From Liopterus haemorrhoidalis (taxonomy: Eukaryota > Arthropoda > Insecta > Coleoptera > Dytiscidae), in assembly GCA_963971575.1 (NCBI GenBank), contig OZ020616.1, forward strand, positions 33,460,306-33,524,305: a stretch of 64,000 bases of DNA, in the 5' to 3' direction. Made by a program: the position numbers and the translations under genes. Position 1 is the first letter of the stretch. Each line of letters starts with the position of its first letter. The notes under the pieces were generated by a model. It was not told where the DNA came from. It saw nothing but the letters and a program-made list of their open reading frames with translations, and searched no databases. This document shows positions 21,690 through 33,508 of the stretch, piece by piece.

Positions 21690-21915
21690 CGTTGTTACAC
21701 TCTACAGAGTGATTATTTAATGGCGAGACGACGTCACCGAATTTTACCGATACTAGCAGAAATACTGGTGAATAATATGACTATAATGTAGCGTTGAATA
21801 CTATGAATTGCGATTATGCGCATGCTACGATGTGTATGAAACGGCAAATTATTAAAACTTCCAGTGACGTCGTCTCGCCATTAAATAATCACTCCGTACA
21901 CCCTGTACATACAAT
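21690..21915. mobile_element. Small MITE at the centre of the 20.5-23.1 kb palindrome
   Basis: Inverted repeat of about 33 bp: AGTGATTATTTAATGGCGAG ACGACGTCAC near 21707-21737 and its complement at 21864-21895. Flanking CTCTACAG and CCCTGTAC extend it. No coding sequence. Confidence 0.7.
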
Positions 21916-22384
21916 GTGTTTATTTAAAAATGATCCATTCCGAATATCTCGTAAATATAAAAGAATATTAAAAAAATTGATGTGAAGTGTGAATTTTCAC
22001 ACATTTCAGGGTTTTGCAGGTATTTAGTAAGTGAATGATGATTATTTTGGATGCGAAAACAAATTTTATATTAAAAATTTTTTTTGTTAATTTTAATTCG
22101 AACGCTTAATACCATTATTTAGGTTTCTAAATATGTGCAGTATTTTTTTTTATATACCAAGGTTCATTAAGAATTTTAAAAATTGCGCCTATGGCTTCCA
22201 TTGGTTGTTATAAGTTCCGCCCCTCTTATTTCGTGTACATTGAAATAGAATTAAATTATAATTTAAACAATTTCCACTGGCTATTAAATTTACGCTTTTA
22301 AAAATTAAATGCAACATTTGCCAAAATATAACTAGAATTTTTAAAAATAATTTAAACAATATAAAAATTAAAAAAAAAAAAAAC

Positions 22385-22500
22385 AAAAAATAATTTAGTC
22401 TCTTCTCACAGGGTTCGATCCCTTTCGGATCGGGTTACTTGGATTAAAAATCAGCGTGAAATACCACTAGACCAGCACACACGTTCCAGTATGGCGTGTT
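22385..22500 (-). other. tRNA-derived SINE-like insertion
   Basis: On the minus strand TGGTCTAGTGG matches the A-box consensus and GATCGAACC the B-box, about 50 bp apart. A T/A-rich stretch follows. It lies in an insertion that breaks the right arm of the palindrome and is absent from the left arm. Target duplication not resolved. Confidence 0.5.
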
Positions 22501-22961
22501 ACAAAGCTATAACTTGTGTACATTATTAGCCAAAAATCACAAAAAAATGCGTTTTTTTCCAAAAACCTAATCTGATTAAAAATTCCTGTTGAACTATTCC
22601 GGTTTACACCAATGTACATTACTTAGAATTTTTTCAGATTTTTAGTTTAAACCATCTGGGCTACAGGGTGTGAGACAAAAAAATTTTTGCACAATTTTGG
22701 CAAAAATCGCTTCAAAATAATTTATTTTGCAAAAATAAAAATTTGATCGTTAATCCACGTACCAAGGGCTTTCATTTGATACCCTACTCATAATTATAAA
22801 AAAATATTTTTTTTTTCGATGAGCACATATTTGTTTATATTTTTAGGGGGATATGTTTTTGAGATCTTTTAGTATTTTTCCTATGTGCGGGTCAAAGAGT
22901 TGTATAAGCATGCCAAATTTCAACTCTCTAGGTTTAGCCATTTGGCTACAATTTTTACCGA

Positions 22962-23027
<66 letters not shown>

Positions 23028-23378
23028 GACAAAATGACGGTATAAGGGTTTTTTGGTCATACCTACAAAACCCTAAAAATTGCAAAATCACGTCGTTTGG
23101 TGTCAAAAGAGCCACTTTTTACAGTATTCTGAAACTACGTCCCTTGAGCGGCGACAGCAATGACTATTAAAACAGAAATGGCACTATGAGTTAAAATCTA
23201 ACATATTCGAAAGATTATTAGTTTCTTTTTACAACGGTGGATCGCTTTTGAAAATCGCACGATTAGTTTTTGAGATATTTAGGTTCAAAAATTAGATTTA
23301 ATCATGTATGTAATCTAAAACACATGTGTTAGGTGATCACAACTAATAATACGTCAAATAACGTCCCTTTCTATGTAT

Positions 23379-24506
23379 ATATGTTAAGGCCAAAGTCTGA
23401 AGTACGTCCAGTTCCCGAATTGGCCGACCATTTCGCACTTTGGCCGAGACATGTGGACAATGTCCGATGTACTGTGTATAGGCGCTACTTCGCGAAGTGC
23501 CGGGAAATGCCTGGCCAATATTTGATGTGCTGCTGCAAGACTGTCCGGTAGTGATGCGAGACTGCACGTGGTAGCAAGGACAGTGCTACGCTGACATAGC
23601 GGTTTCATCGTAAGTGCTGTATTCCTCGTGTTTGCATAATATTATATATGCATAGTTTTCAGTTCAAAGGTTAGATACATTTTTCGTAAGTTCACGGTAA
23701 AACGATTTTGTTCGGGACTCTACTACTTCCTGTGCTGAACATAACCCAGCAAACATTTTTATACGGCCAGTATTGTTGAAGCACATACTCCCCGGCATTG
23801 AAAGTAATGGGCCAGTGCTGGCATTTCGCCCTGGGTCAGTACCCCGGTGTCCCCGTGGTCGTTAGCTGGCCCACTGATGTATCAGTTGCCGGCCCAGCAA
23901 CGGTAAAGTGCAAAATAATCGCATTAGTTACAAGATTATTTCTGACGGGCCAGTACTGTTGAACCACATACTCCCCGGCATTGAAAGTAATGGGCCAGTG
24001 CTGGCATTTCGAACTGGGCCAGTCCTGGCATTTCGCAGTGGGCCAGTGCTGGCATTGCGCACTGGGCCAGTACCCCGGTGTCCCCGTGGCCGTTAACTGA
24101 CCCATTACTTTCAATGCCGGGGAGAATGTGCTTCAACAGTACTGGCCCGTATAAAAATGTTTGCTGGGATATTAACAAAAATAAGGAGTGCTTATAAAAT
24201 GCTGGTAAAGTACTTCGTATAGGAGGAGTGCGAAATACAAATGTGAAGTACATTATTAATACTGGCGTTGCACAAACTTTTGGTGCCAGCAATTTACCAG
24301 CAGAAAAAGCAGTTTGTCAGCATTCGGCCGATGGTTGAATGTTTGCTGGGAATGAATAATGCCATTTCGCAAACTGGCTGGCCAAATCCCAAAATCAAGA
24401 AAAGATCGGTCATTGGTCGGTCAATGTGTGCCGATATTGGCCAGTTCTCGAATTGGCCGGCCACTTCCCACTTTGGCAGATTTCGGGCTTTGGCCGTAAC
24501 ATATAT
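23379..24506. mobile_element. TIR element with nested MITE
   Basis: Ends ATATATGTTAAGGCCAAAG and complement of ATATATGTTACGGCCAAAG. Internal inverted repeats on both sides carry CGAATTGGCCG and CACTTTGGC motifs. A second TIR element (23745-24168) interrupts it. No coding sequence was recognised; apparent ORFs reflect GGCCAGT-type subrepeats. Confidence 0.65.
23745..24168. mobile_element. MITE with CCCAGCAAACA termini (424 bp)
   Basis: Inverted ends CCCAGCAAACATTTTTATAC, extending through CTCCCCGGCATTGAAAGTAA for about 80 bp. The interior has several GGGCCAGTGCTGGCATT units (~28 bp). A clear TSD was not found (flanks ATAA and ATAT). Confidence 0.72.
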
Positions 24507-25300
24507 AATATGAATATCTGATTATGTAAATGTAAGTCGCTATGTGTTCTCCCGATTAAAGATATATTATAATGAATTAAGAAAAATAATTTTTCATATC
24601 TAATAAAATTATGCCTGTCACAACTGGAGGAATAGGCAACCTATGGTTCTGCAGAACCCCAATTTTTGGATATACTGTAGGAAATATTTTTTATATGTTA
24701 TAGTGTTTATTAAGAAATGAAATAACTGAATAAGTTCATAGACAGTGATATTTTTAAGAGTCCCGCATATACCGTCTGATAAAAACAATTATTTTGTATT
24801 AAAAATAGGTTACTGTTTCTTTTCTACGTTCCAAATGTATCGACGCACATTTAAATAAGCATTTTCACCTTCTACATACTCCAGAAAATCATTATCCACA
24901 TTGACACAAATATATTTCTATATTTATTTAAAGCAGAATCTTAAATGAGTCAAATTTAAGGTTACCAGCTACAGGCCTCAAATCTCACTCACTATTCGCT
25001 CAAATTTGACTTTGAGTGGGCAATGATTTACTAACATCCAACTTTTGTTTCTGAATTCCAAATGAGTGACTCATGCCAATTGAGGTTGAGGTAAGGATGA
25101 GGTGAGAATTAGGAACGTTTATGAATTCGGGCCTAAGTCTAAGTAATTTTGATCCCCATTATCTCAAAAACTACTCCTACCATTTTGCCACAGCAGACGT
25201 CTGAAAACAGCCAAAACACTGGAAATTGTAAGACAGAGTAAACAATGTCGTTTTAAATAATCGACGTCAAATGTTGTCGAGATAGTTGGTATATCGAAGA
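24507..25300. other. Intronic sequence, no gene seen
   Basis: AT-rich. No supported coding or repeat signal. Confidence 0.45.
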
Positions 25301-25309
25301 AATGCGTAC

Positions 25310-25850
25310 ATATTATTTGAACTGAGGAATTGGATATGCGAAAGCTATCCACAATTTGGGTACGGCGTCTGGTTTTTGCGGAAAACAATCTCAACATTCT
25401 CAGGCTGATTTGGATAGGTTTCATAAAAATTCTGTGGATTCTTTGCATTGTTTCGTGACCATGGGTGAGACGTGGGTCCATTATAACATGCCTGAAACCA
25501 AGGAATGGTCCAACAAGTGGATTCATCGCAGGTTTTCGACTACAAAGAAGGCAAAATTGGACCTATCAGCAGGAAAGATCATGACATCCATTTTTTGGGA
25601 CGCAAATCTTATACATCAACTATCTCCTAAAGGCCCAAATAATACTACAATAACCTTTCTATCGGTAAAAAAAAAACATTTTTATTCGCAACATTTTTTA
25701 TCTGGCCCTTGTAACATGGATCTAAAAGCAACGAGGTTCTTTATCTCTTTGCATAACACATTACGCAAATAGAATACGTAAATCATTTATTTCCGAAACT
25801 TTTGTTGATTAAAGAAGACTTGTATTATTTCCCAAACCACCCTTGCTTTC
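25310..25850 (+). pseudogene. Mariner transposase fragment
   Basis: The frame around 25356-25772 encodes HCFVTMGETWVHYNMPETKE, then KKAKLDLSAGKIMTSIFWDA, matching the first-aspartate region and the K-x-A-K-x-x-x-SAGK-x-M-x-x-x-FWD segment of mariner transposases. The first catalytic aspartate is replaced by glycine (MGET). The N- and C-terminal parts are scrambled or absent. Relic only. Confidence 0.75.
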
Positions 25851-25859
25851 TACAAATAG

Positions 25860-28124
25860 GATCAATATTTTTTATGACCGTGGTATGATACTTTTCGTTT
25901 ACTACTTGTATTAAAGTAAAAGCATTTAAAACATTTGGAGGCCCTGCCAAGGCAATAAAACATCTCCATTTAATGTTCATAATGGGATAAGAGGAAGTTA
26001 TTAAGCACAGATGATAAACTTAGTTGCGTCTTCTGGTGCGCCCCTATAATTTTGTGCCTTTAATGTATTTCGTTCTTTGCTTTTCTGAGAGCAAATAAAT
26101 ATTTTGCTGTGCTATTATTCCCTTTTTATTTTCCTGCACCTCTATTTCACTTTAATCGGTATACTTCATAAACACTCCTATATCTAGTTTTATTTACAAT
26201 TGTTGTAACTTTAAAACTAGATATAAGTTATCCGTTGCTGAAAACAAGTTTATTCTAGTTGTAGTTAAATCGAGTTTCAAATCACATTTGACAGGTATAC
26301 AATTATAATGGACGGACTATTTTAGTAGTGACGTACAGTGGGAATAAGTAAAAGCTTGCAGGTATTATTTAAGCCCAATTATTTTTTTTAAATATAATAC
26401 ATGTTTCTTTTTAACCTCTTTTCAACAGTTAATTGTTTGTTTACAATAGATTTTATTTTAATCCGCTTTTTAAATACAATTTTTTATTAATACAGAATTG
26501 CAACCTTACTTTATATTAGTTTGAAAAATATCTACTCGATCTAAGAATTAAAACCCTGAGTTGCACGTTTTACTTTACAATGAGTTTTTAGTAGTGATCG
26601 CGTAAATTACATGATGTAATTTACCTCATTGTTGACGCGTAAACAATTATAAAGTGAACAAAAAAACTCATGTAACAATGTAAGCAATGATTTGCACATG
26701 CGCAATAATTTGAACAAAGCCCCATTATCACATTTTTAGAAATAATATTTAGAATAGTAATAATAAGGCAAATTAAATTGATAAAGTATATAATTAGAAT
26801 AAACCTATATGCATTGATATATTAATATTATTAAAATCGAAAATACAGTCTATTCCAAACGGTTAGGCAGAACTAACCGGAATTTTCATTTTTGTAAGTT
26901 GTCATTAGCTATTTTTTTATATATTGAAGTTGGCTTTTCCTGAACAAAATGATTAAAAGCTTCAATAAATCAGTAAAAGTAAATAGAATTGAAAATCTAG
27001 TTCCGCCTAAACCAAAGAAACAAACTTTATTTCATTATGTAGATGTTACGAGTAACAAAAACTAATTCTTCATAAATATATATATTTTTTTAAATTTATG
27101 ATTTTGTAATACTTGCTCATGAACGTATCGACAGGTACTAAATAACTAAAACTAACCTCACTTTTTGAAAGTTTGAAAGTTTACATAGTTTACATTGTTT
27201 ACTAATTGTTGACATAAATTTACACGTGAACGTAAACAATTAAAGTTTACATGTAAACGCCCATCACTGGTTTAAGGTGATACATCACGATATTGCAACG
27301 CATTTTTTAGTTTTATATCTAGATTTGGCTAAATTTTATAACTAGTTGTCTTTTATATTATACAACCGGACATAAGCATATAATAATAAGCATACAGGGT
27401 AATTTTAAAAGGAAGATATTATGCAATAGAAAATAGCTTGAAATTGTGTGCAAGCTTATGGAAGCTGTGGCTCAACGATTACACGACTCAAAACAAAAAT
27501 GCTAGTGTCACCTATAAGCATAGTATTGAACTAAAAGAAAAATTAAATTTATTTGACATGTATATTTTACAAAATCATTTAAAATACTAGATGTAGAAAT
27601 TAATACCCAATGAAAATTATTAATTATTATTGGAAAGATCATAAAACTAACATAAACTATGTTCCACCGAAAATTGATCACCAAGGTTTTTACCATTTTG
27701 ACTTAATATTACAGAAAAGTTAGTTAGAGTTATGCCAACTTTGAGTAAAAACAATATACAAAAAAATATCATTTTAACTTGAGTTAGGGATAACTCGAGT
27801 TAAAAAATGTGTTTCCTATAAGTTCCATTTTAGTTCTTACTTAACACAAATTGTTTTACAATATTAAAAATGTAAAAAAGTGGGCGCAAGAGAGACGCAC
27901 AAAGTAGCCTATTTGACGTAACTTTGTACTGAGTAGTTCATCCTCTTAAGTACAAGTACAATTACCTTAAGAATGTATTTAAGTCACCTCCTTCGAGGTG
28001 AAGAGTCTCCTAATTGTGAGACGAGTAACACAGATTTGTCTGTGTACACATTTTAACTCAGTGTGTACAGTTCGAGGATGCCAGGGAGAGGTTAGGCCTG
28101 TGCTATGGTCTGTCAGTTGCTTTA
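25860..28124. other. Intronic AT-rich sequence
   Basis: No gene or clear mobile element recognised in 2.2 kb; only short AT-rich tracts. Confidence 0.45.
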
Positions 28125-28128
28125 GGTG

Positions 28129-29265
28129 TGTAAGGGAGGTAATTTTGGTATTATTTCATAAATAAATTCAGTATAATCATTCAATTAGAGTAAAATATGT
28201 AAAATGTTAAAAAATAAAAAATAATCTATTAGATAGGGCATTCAAGATAAGGGTAGACATGTTTATTATTTTAACTTGACACTTTTGAAAATGTAACATG
28301 AAAAGTGAATCGTAAATTGTTGTTTCAAAAATATACGTCAACCATAAGCACATACATAATAATTACATTTTGTCTAAAATATAAATATTATGATTGGGTT
28401 ATTTTCTAATGGGATACTTATCTAAGTTATTACCAATAAATTATGAATTTTAAGATAGTACAAGACGGACAGTCAAGGATGTGTGAATGACATTTAACAG
28501 TTGGACGATGTAAGCTTTTCAGGGTGGTTCTCTTTTTATGAGTTAGTTGATCTTAAACCGTCGTATGGTTAAGACCATGTTTAAGAGTTGAGTCTAAAGA
28601 GTGAAGAAGTTAAGTCGAGTTTTAAGTAGAGTGAGATATTTGTTAAACATGGGTTAGAGTCATTTAGTGTTGTCGGTCAAGTCGAGTTAAATTAACAAGT
28701 AATTTCAAATGAAACGTTAGTGTAGTGCCCAGCTAAAGACAAGTGAGAGATAAATGGTTTTAGAGGATGCCAGTCAGGAATTTGGTGTCCAGTGTTTAGT
28801 GTTTGTGAATGTCTAATTTGGAATTAGGTGTATCGACGTAATTGTAAGTCTAGTGTAATTAGTGTTAATATTTAAACCGTATCATAATTAAAGTAGATTA
28901 GCTAAAATGTTGAGTTTAATTGAACAACCCTTAATCCTTCCAAGAATCATAGCAACCAACTAGCGGACTAATAGTCTGGACCCCCGACTTGATCTGCTCG
29001 CAAGTCTTTGACCCCATAATGTGAGGGAGACCTTAAGTTGAGGGATGTACAGAGTAAGTACAAATGAATTAAATTATCAGCCAACCGTGATATTTCATAG
29101 ATAAATATCATATCGTAGCTCCCCAGATTAAATTGGTGTGTGCGAATGTGTGTCTCATTTGGATTTAGCTGTATCGACGTAATTGTAAGTCTAGTGTAAT
29201 TAGTGTAAATATCTAAACCGTATCATAATAAAAGTAGGTTAGTTTAAAAAAAAACCTCCCTTACA
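28129..29265 (+). mobile_element. Solo LTR (1,137 bp)
   Basis: Starts TGTAAGGGAGGT and ends ACCTCCCTTACA, so it has TG...CA ends inside a 12-bp terminal inverted repeat. It is flanked by a 4-bp duplication GGTG (28125-28128 and 29266-29269). No internal region or second LTR adjoins it, so it arose by LTR-LTR recombination. A ~100-bp segment is duplicated inside (28808-28903 and about 29140-29243; shared TGTATCGACGTAATTGTAAG). The retrotransposon class (gypsy or BEL) cannot be decided from the LTR. Confidence 0.82.
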
Positions 29266-29269
29266 GGTG

Positions 29270-30430
29270 ACGGCAGAGTACTCATGAACGGGATGATACT
29301 CTTCCTGAGAGAATCGAACGTACTGTTTTATTTGTGAAGTCTTGCACCTTATTTTAATGTGTTCTATTTCTGGACTGTGATATTCGAAGGTAATTTGCCC
29401 CTTTACAGCCTTTTACCATCACCCTGCGTCTGTTCAATTTTTCGAACAGACTTTGTATGTTATTTATTTGTGTTTGCAAGATTTCTTTTATTGAGTATAC
29501 GTACTTTTATTGACATTAGTTATTTATCGTTTAATTTATTGTATTTAATAATGATAATAATAATAATTTTATTTAGTGCTTGTACAAGTTTTACACGTTT
29601 ACACCAGTCAGTGATCATACTTAATTATTAGAAATATAAATTTGACATAAATTATAAAATTCCAATACAATTGCCAGATGGGTACGTAGTCCGCGTCGGC
29701 GGCGAGAGTCGTTTTGGGCGGACGGTCACACCCTTGCGTCGCTCGATCTTGGTTTCGACTAGGAAGCGATTATCTGGTGCCGTTACGAGATTCTATATAT
29801 GGGGGTTGCACTCACAACGTTACCCCACGTCAGGTGTGACAGGCGAGAGCCCTAAACACCGGTCGTTGGTTGTTGCCACAAACGTGAGTTGGAGAACGGT
29901 GATACTCGGAGTACAATTGAAAGCACATGTCTTAAGGACAATAAACTGATATCAACCGGCTACAGTACTGACATCCGGACTGGGCCGGCTTCATAACAAC
30001 GAAATCTCCGTGTACTCGCCGTGATCTTGCCTCACACCACGTTTTCACAGTACGCGAGCGAGCAGGTCACTCCATTCCCTGCCTGTCCAGGATGTCACCA
30101 CTGCTGAATCCAGCCGACTACAAGCGACCGGTATTTGCACTGCCTGTCGGTTCCACTACGGGAATCTATATGAAGATTACTTCACACAGCGACAATAAGA
30201 GCGAGTATAAGCCACGAACCTTCAGTTCAATTTCCCGTACTAGAATTTAAATAATTACTATAAATTTGCCGCCCCTTTTTACAATGAAATAACTAAGGAT
30301 TGACGTGTACATCTTATGATGTAATAAATACAATGAATGTTAATGTTTTTCTCTTGTGTACAGCTACCCACGTGAACCTTCCTAACGAGACAAGAGATTT
30401 GTCTCAGTACCTAATTATTGTTTTAGTTTT
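29270..30430. other. GC-richer segment of unknown nature
   Basis: 29670-30220 is noticeably richer in GC than its surroundings. An open frame of 92 codons at 29671 shows no known domain. It may be the remnant of another retroelement; I cannot classify it. Confidence 0.4.
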
Positions 30431-30439
30431 ATTTTAAAC

Positions 30440-31165
30440 CCTTACATTTTAAAATGGCGGAAGAATTCCCATCAAAATATTTTTTACGCTGATTAATGTT
30501 TCATGAGTACCATTAAAAAAATTCGCACTGATTATGGTGATAAACTAAGTGTAAGCACATGTCAAAGGTGGTTTAAAATATTTATATCAGCAAATTTATG
30601 CTTGGATGATGAACCCCGATCTGAAAGGCCCTATAAAGCAATCATTTATTATGAGATGTTAAAACCAGAGAAAAGTGTTAATTCTGATCTCTAACGTGAA
30701 CAACTGGATCGACTGAATCAGAACTTTACCAGAAAACTGCCAGAAATTGTAAATAGAAGAGAAATTATTCTTCAATACAACAATGCCTGACTTCCTGCAT
30801 CAAAAAAGATACGTGAAAAACTTTCCGGACTTGGTTGGGAGGTTCTACCGCACCCATCCTACACACCAGACATTGCACCTTCCGACTATCACTTATCTTG
30901 ATCACTGGACAATTTTTAAGAATCAAGACACTTAGAGATATGAACCATGTTAAAATGACCCTAGAACAATTTTTTTCTTAAAAAAATCGAATTTTCAAGG
31001 AATTACACAAATCGGGAATATTTTTTCTTCCTGATAGATGGCAGAGTGTTATAGATCACGATAGAAACTATTTTACTCAATAAAGTACATCATTTTCTTT
31101 CGATTTGTTTTTATTTTAATAATACCAAATAAACGAAAAAACTTTCCGGTACACCTAATACTTGC
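30440..31165 (+). pseudogene. Cecropia-type mariner relic with internal deletion
   Basis: The N-terminal part (30503-30690) reads YGDKLSVSTCQRWFKIF, a mariner DNA-binding segment. The C-terminal part reads KKIREKLSGLGWEVLPHPSY, then TPDIAPSDYHLS, the end of the D,D34D core of Hsmar1/cecropia-like elements. The second aspartate motif is changed from YDNA to YNNA. The region with the first aspartate is missing. A CTTTCCGGTACACCTAAT-like end near 31140-31160 may be the 3' TIR. Confidence 0.75.
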
Positions 31166-32135
31166 TCTGCTTATATCGCAGTAGAAAGCACATTTTCTAC
31201 ATTAAAACGGGCGAAAACGCAGGGCCGGATTAAAATTCAGATGGGCTGGGGCGGTTGATGTAAGTGGGCCTTCACATTTTTAATATAGCATATATCTTTA
31301 AAATAGACTTTCGGCAAACTATAAAAAGAGTTTTTATAGTTTTTTACTTTCTTATACAAAGGGCGCAATGTAAAGCATATTTGAAAAATAATAATATTTT
31401 ATTTTTTCAATTGTGTAACAATTTTATGCATTTGTACACAAAAACAAAATTATCTTAATACATATCGACAGTAAAAGCAATTCTACTGCAAATGATATAT
31501 AAAAGTAAAAAAAATTCTATATATAGAAAAATAAACAATATAAACAAGAATATATTAAAATTAATATTCAGATAACTATCTTTTCAGTTCTCAGATAAGG
31601 CCGGCTATTTTTGTTTGATAATAAAGCTTCGTATTTTTATCCACAAAATATAAATTCAACGTTATTTAGACATTTTTTTTCTTCTAATTTTTGCATTCGC
31701 GAAAATTTAAATAATTTCGTCTAAGGCCATTTTCTGAATAATTTCAATTTATGTACTTCGAGTACCAAGTTTCTTATGCGTGGATGTTCCAATGTAGACT
31801 TCAGTCTGATTTTAATAAGCGGTAGCTTACTAAACGAACGTTCGTCGTACACACGTTCACCGAATTATTAATCATGAAACTTTAAAGGATTCCACACACC
31901 AAAGTGGCCACGGTGGTGGCCGCGGTAGCGTTACGGCGGCGGCCTAACGCAACCTATATAATACAATGAGATCACACAAATACAAGCGTTCAGCTATCTG
32001 AGAACGGCGCCGAATGCAGCGTTCAGTCTAGCGATCACCAAACACTGGCGGCCGAACTCGACAAGTTGCGTTAGGTCGCGCGATATTCATTGTTTATATA
32101 CCACAGAGTGAATATATTTAAGAAAATAGTGTTGA

Positions 32136-32280
32136 AAATAGATAATTTAACAGAAAAAATCATAGAATCAGTAAAGGATCATTTATTTTGTGACTTAGCA
32201 CATCCTGATTACAAGAATATTAGGAAAAAAATAAAGTGTGGGACGAAATAGGAAAAGTTTTGGAAATTGATGTTAAGTAG
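32136..32280 (+). pseudogene. MADF/Myb-like domain fragment of a Harbinger element
   Basis: LAHPDYKNIRKK followed by W-D-E-I matches the H-P-x-Y-x-x-x-x-x-x-...-W-x-x-I pattern of MADF domains. One frameshift after RKKIK and a stop following DVK. In intact elements this protein recruits the transposase to the TIR DNA. Confidence 0.6.
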
Positions 32281-32399
32281 ATTATTATTTTTCCTCCACA
32301 TACAATTACACACAACTATATACCGTGATTCACTAACTGATCGCTACCGCTACCGCCACTCCCACCGCGTTAGTGTGAGGAGACCTGATCGCTAGTCGT

Positions 32400-32512
32400 A
32401 TCGCTAACTCTACCGCTAACGCTACCGCTAACGCTACCGCTGACGCTACCGCTGACGCTACCGCTGACGCTACCGCTGACGCTGCCGCTGACGCTACCGC
32501 TACCGCGGCCGC
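32400..32512 (-). repeat. 12-bp minisatellite in Harbinger derivative
   Basis: About nine copies of a GACGCTACCGCT-like unit. Its translation gives SVSG repeats on the minus strand, an artefact of the period. It probably arose by expansion of the GC-rich subterminal sequence. Confidence 0.85.
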
Positions 32513-32841
32513 CACCGCGGCCGCTTTGGTGTGTGGAATCCTTAACATACAACCGAGTGGGCCCGAGCTACACATGACAGGGGCCCGAGGTTGCCGCACT
32601 CTCCCCCCTCCCTTATCACGACACTGTAAAAAGTCGCGGAACGCTACTGGAATACATGTCTGTTTTAAAATAAAACATTTAATATGAACGTAATATATTT
32701 CATCTCAATAAGCTTGACTGTAACTTTAAAACTGTTATTACGTAATATAAAATGATGAATTACCCATGCTATATATTACGGCGTCAGTCTATCTACATTT
32801 TGTCTGACATGCATAAAGAAAATAATAAAACAAATACTTAC

Positions 32842-33062
32842 AAAGGACTACATAAAAATATAATAGCGTTTATATCCTTGACATAGCGCATTTGTCCCGT
32901 CAGAAGGATGCTCTTGGTCCCTTGGCTACCACGCCGGTCTGTCGGCGTCACAACTGGTCTAGTATCTATCTCATCTTCCTCTTTGCCGTCATTCTCGACC
33001 CCGTTCTCCGGAACTATTCGTAGCAATTCCAGTTCAAATAATATAGAATGTAAGTAAAGAGT
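32842..33062 (-). CDS. Soluble guanylyl cyclase exon with acidic insertion
   Basis: A 221-bp exon with acceptor TTTTCAG (AG at 33063-33064) and donor GTAAGT (32836-32841). It continues in frame from the previous exon and leaves two bases for the next. The peptide reads LHSILFELELLRIVPENG, then a charged stretch with GKEEDEID, then SILLTGQMRYVKDINAIIFL and CSP. The GQM-x-Y-x-x-x...IIFLCSP segment is the conserved end of the HNOBA region. The acidic, low-complexity stretch between FELE and LLTGQM (about 30 residues) looks like a loop insertion; atypical insect subunits can be extended here, but I have not compared it with any family member. Confidence 0.88.
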
Positions 33063-33508
33063 CTGAAAATAAATTTGAATTAAACAGGCTGAATTGAGAT
33101 AAATTAACATTTGTTCTTTGTTTTAATTTTAAATGTATATTTCAAACAGAATTTATAATATTTATAATAATATTCAGCATTATATTTTAATTATTACAAA
33201 ATTTAAGAAAAGGACATTTTAAAGGAAACTGTTTAGTATATTCTTTTCGTGCTCGCATTACCTATATCCATCCATACATTTTTTCCTTAAAACCGTTTCC
33301 CACATTTCACACGCTACTTCCCTTACTCGCACACCTTCCTTCTTCGACATGAAACTTACGACACCACTAATCAAGATTTTGAAGTTCGAAAACCAATGGC
33401 CAAATTGTAAAATTTATGGCTGTTATTCCGAAATGTACTGGGAAAAGAAGTATTATAGTCTTGAACCTTGACCTTCTTAAACAAATTCTTGTTAATAAAG
33501 CCTACAAC

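Larger units (their letters stand above)
20546..23076. mobile_element. Palindromic TIR element with CTGT/CAGA microsatellites
   Basis: Ends TTAGGGTTTTGTAGGTATGA and its complement. Inverted arms of ~0.8-1.1 kb (20546-21350 and 21985-23076) share segments such as AAACCATCTGGGCTACAGGG. Just inside each end lie microsatellites, (CTGT)n at 20581-20624 and (CAGA)n at 22962-23027. The right arm carries a ~230-bp insertion with a tRNA-like part (22385-22500) that the left arm lacks. The centre contains a smaller TIR element (about 21690-21915). No transposase is visible. TSD is ambiguous because TTA/TAA belongs to the ends. Confidence 0.8.
31886..32542. mobile_element. PIF/Harbinger derivative with MADF-like remnant
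   Basis: Ends AGGATTCCACACACCAAAG and the exact complement, flanked by TAA (31883-31885 and 32543-32545). The termini are GC-rich (GGCCGCGG repeats). Inside, 32136-32280 encodes EKIIESVKDHLFCDLAHPDY KN..., then after a one-base shift VWDEIGKVLEIDV. This resembles a MADF/Myb-SANT-like domain; autonomous Harbingers carry such a second protein (family knowledge). Transposase is absent. Confidence 0.82.

Noticed and set aside
29671..29949. 92-codon ORF in GC-richer sequence
   Set aside because: No known motif, no splice or promoter context; remains unclassified.
32333..32599. Minus-strand ORFs rich in SVSG or AVAS repeats
   Set aside because: Translations of the 12-bp GACGCTACCGCT minisatellite in a Harbinger derivative.
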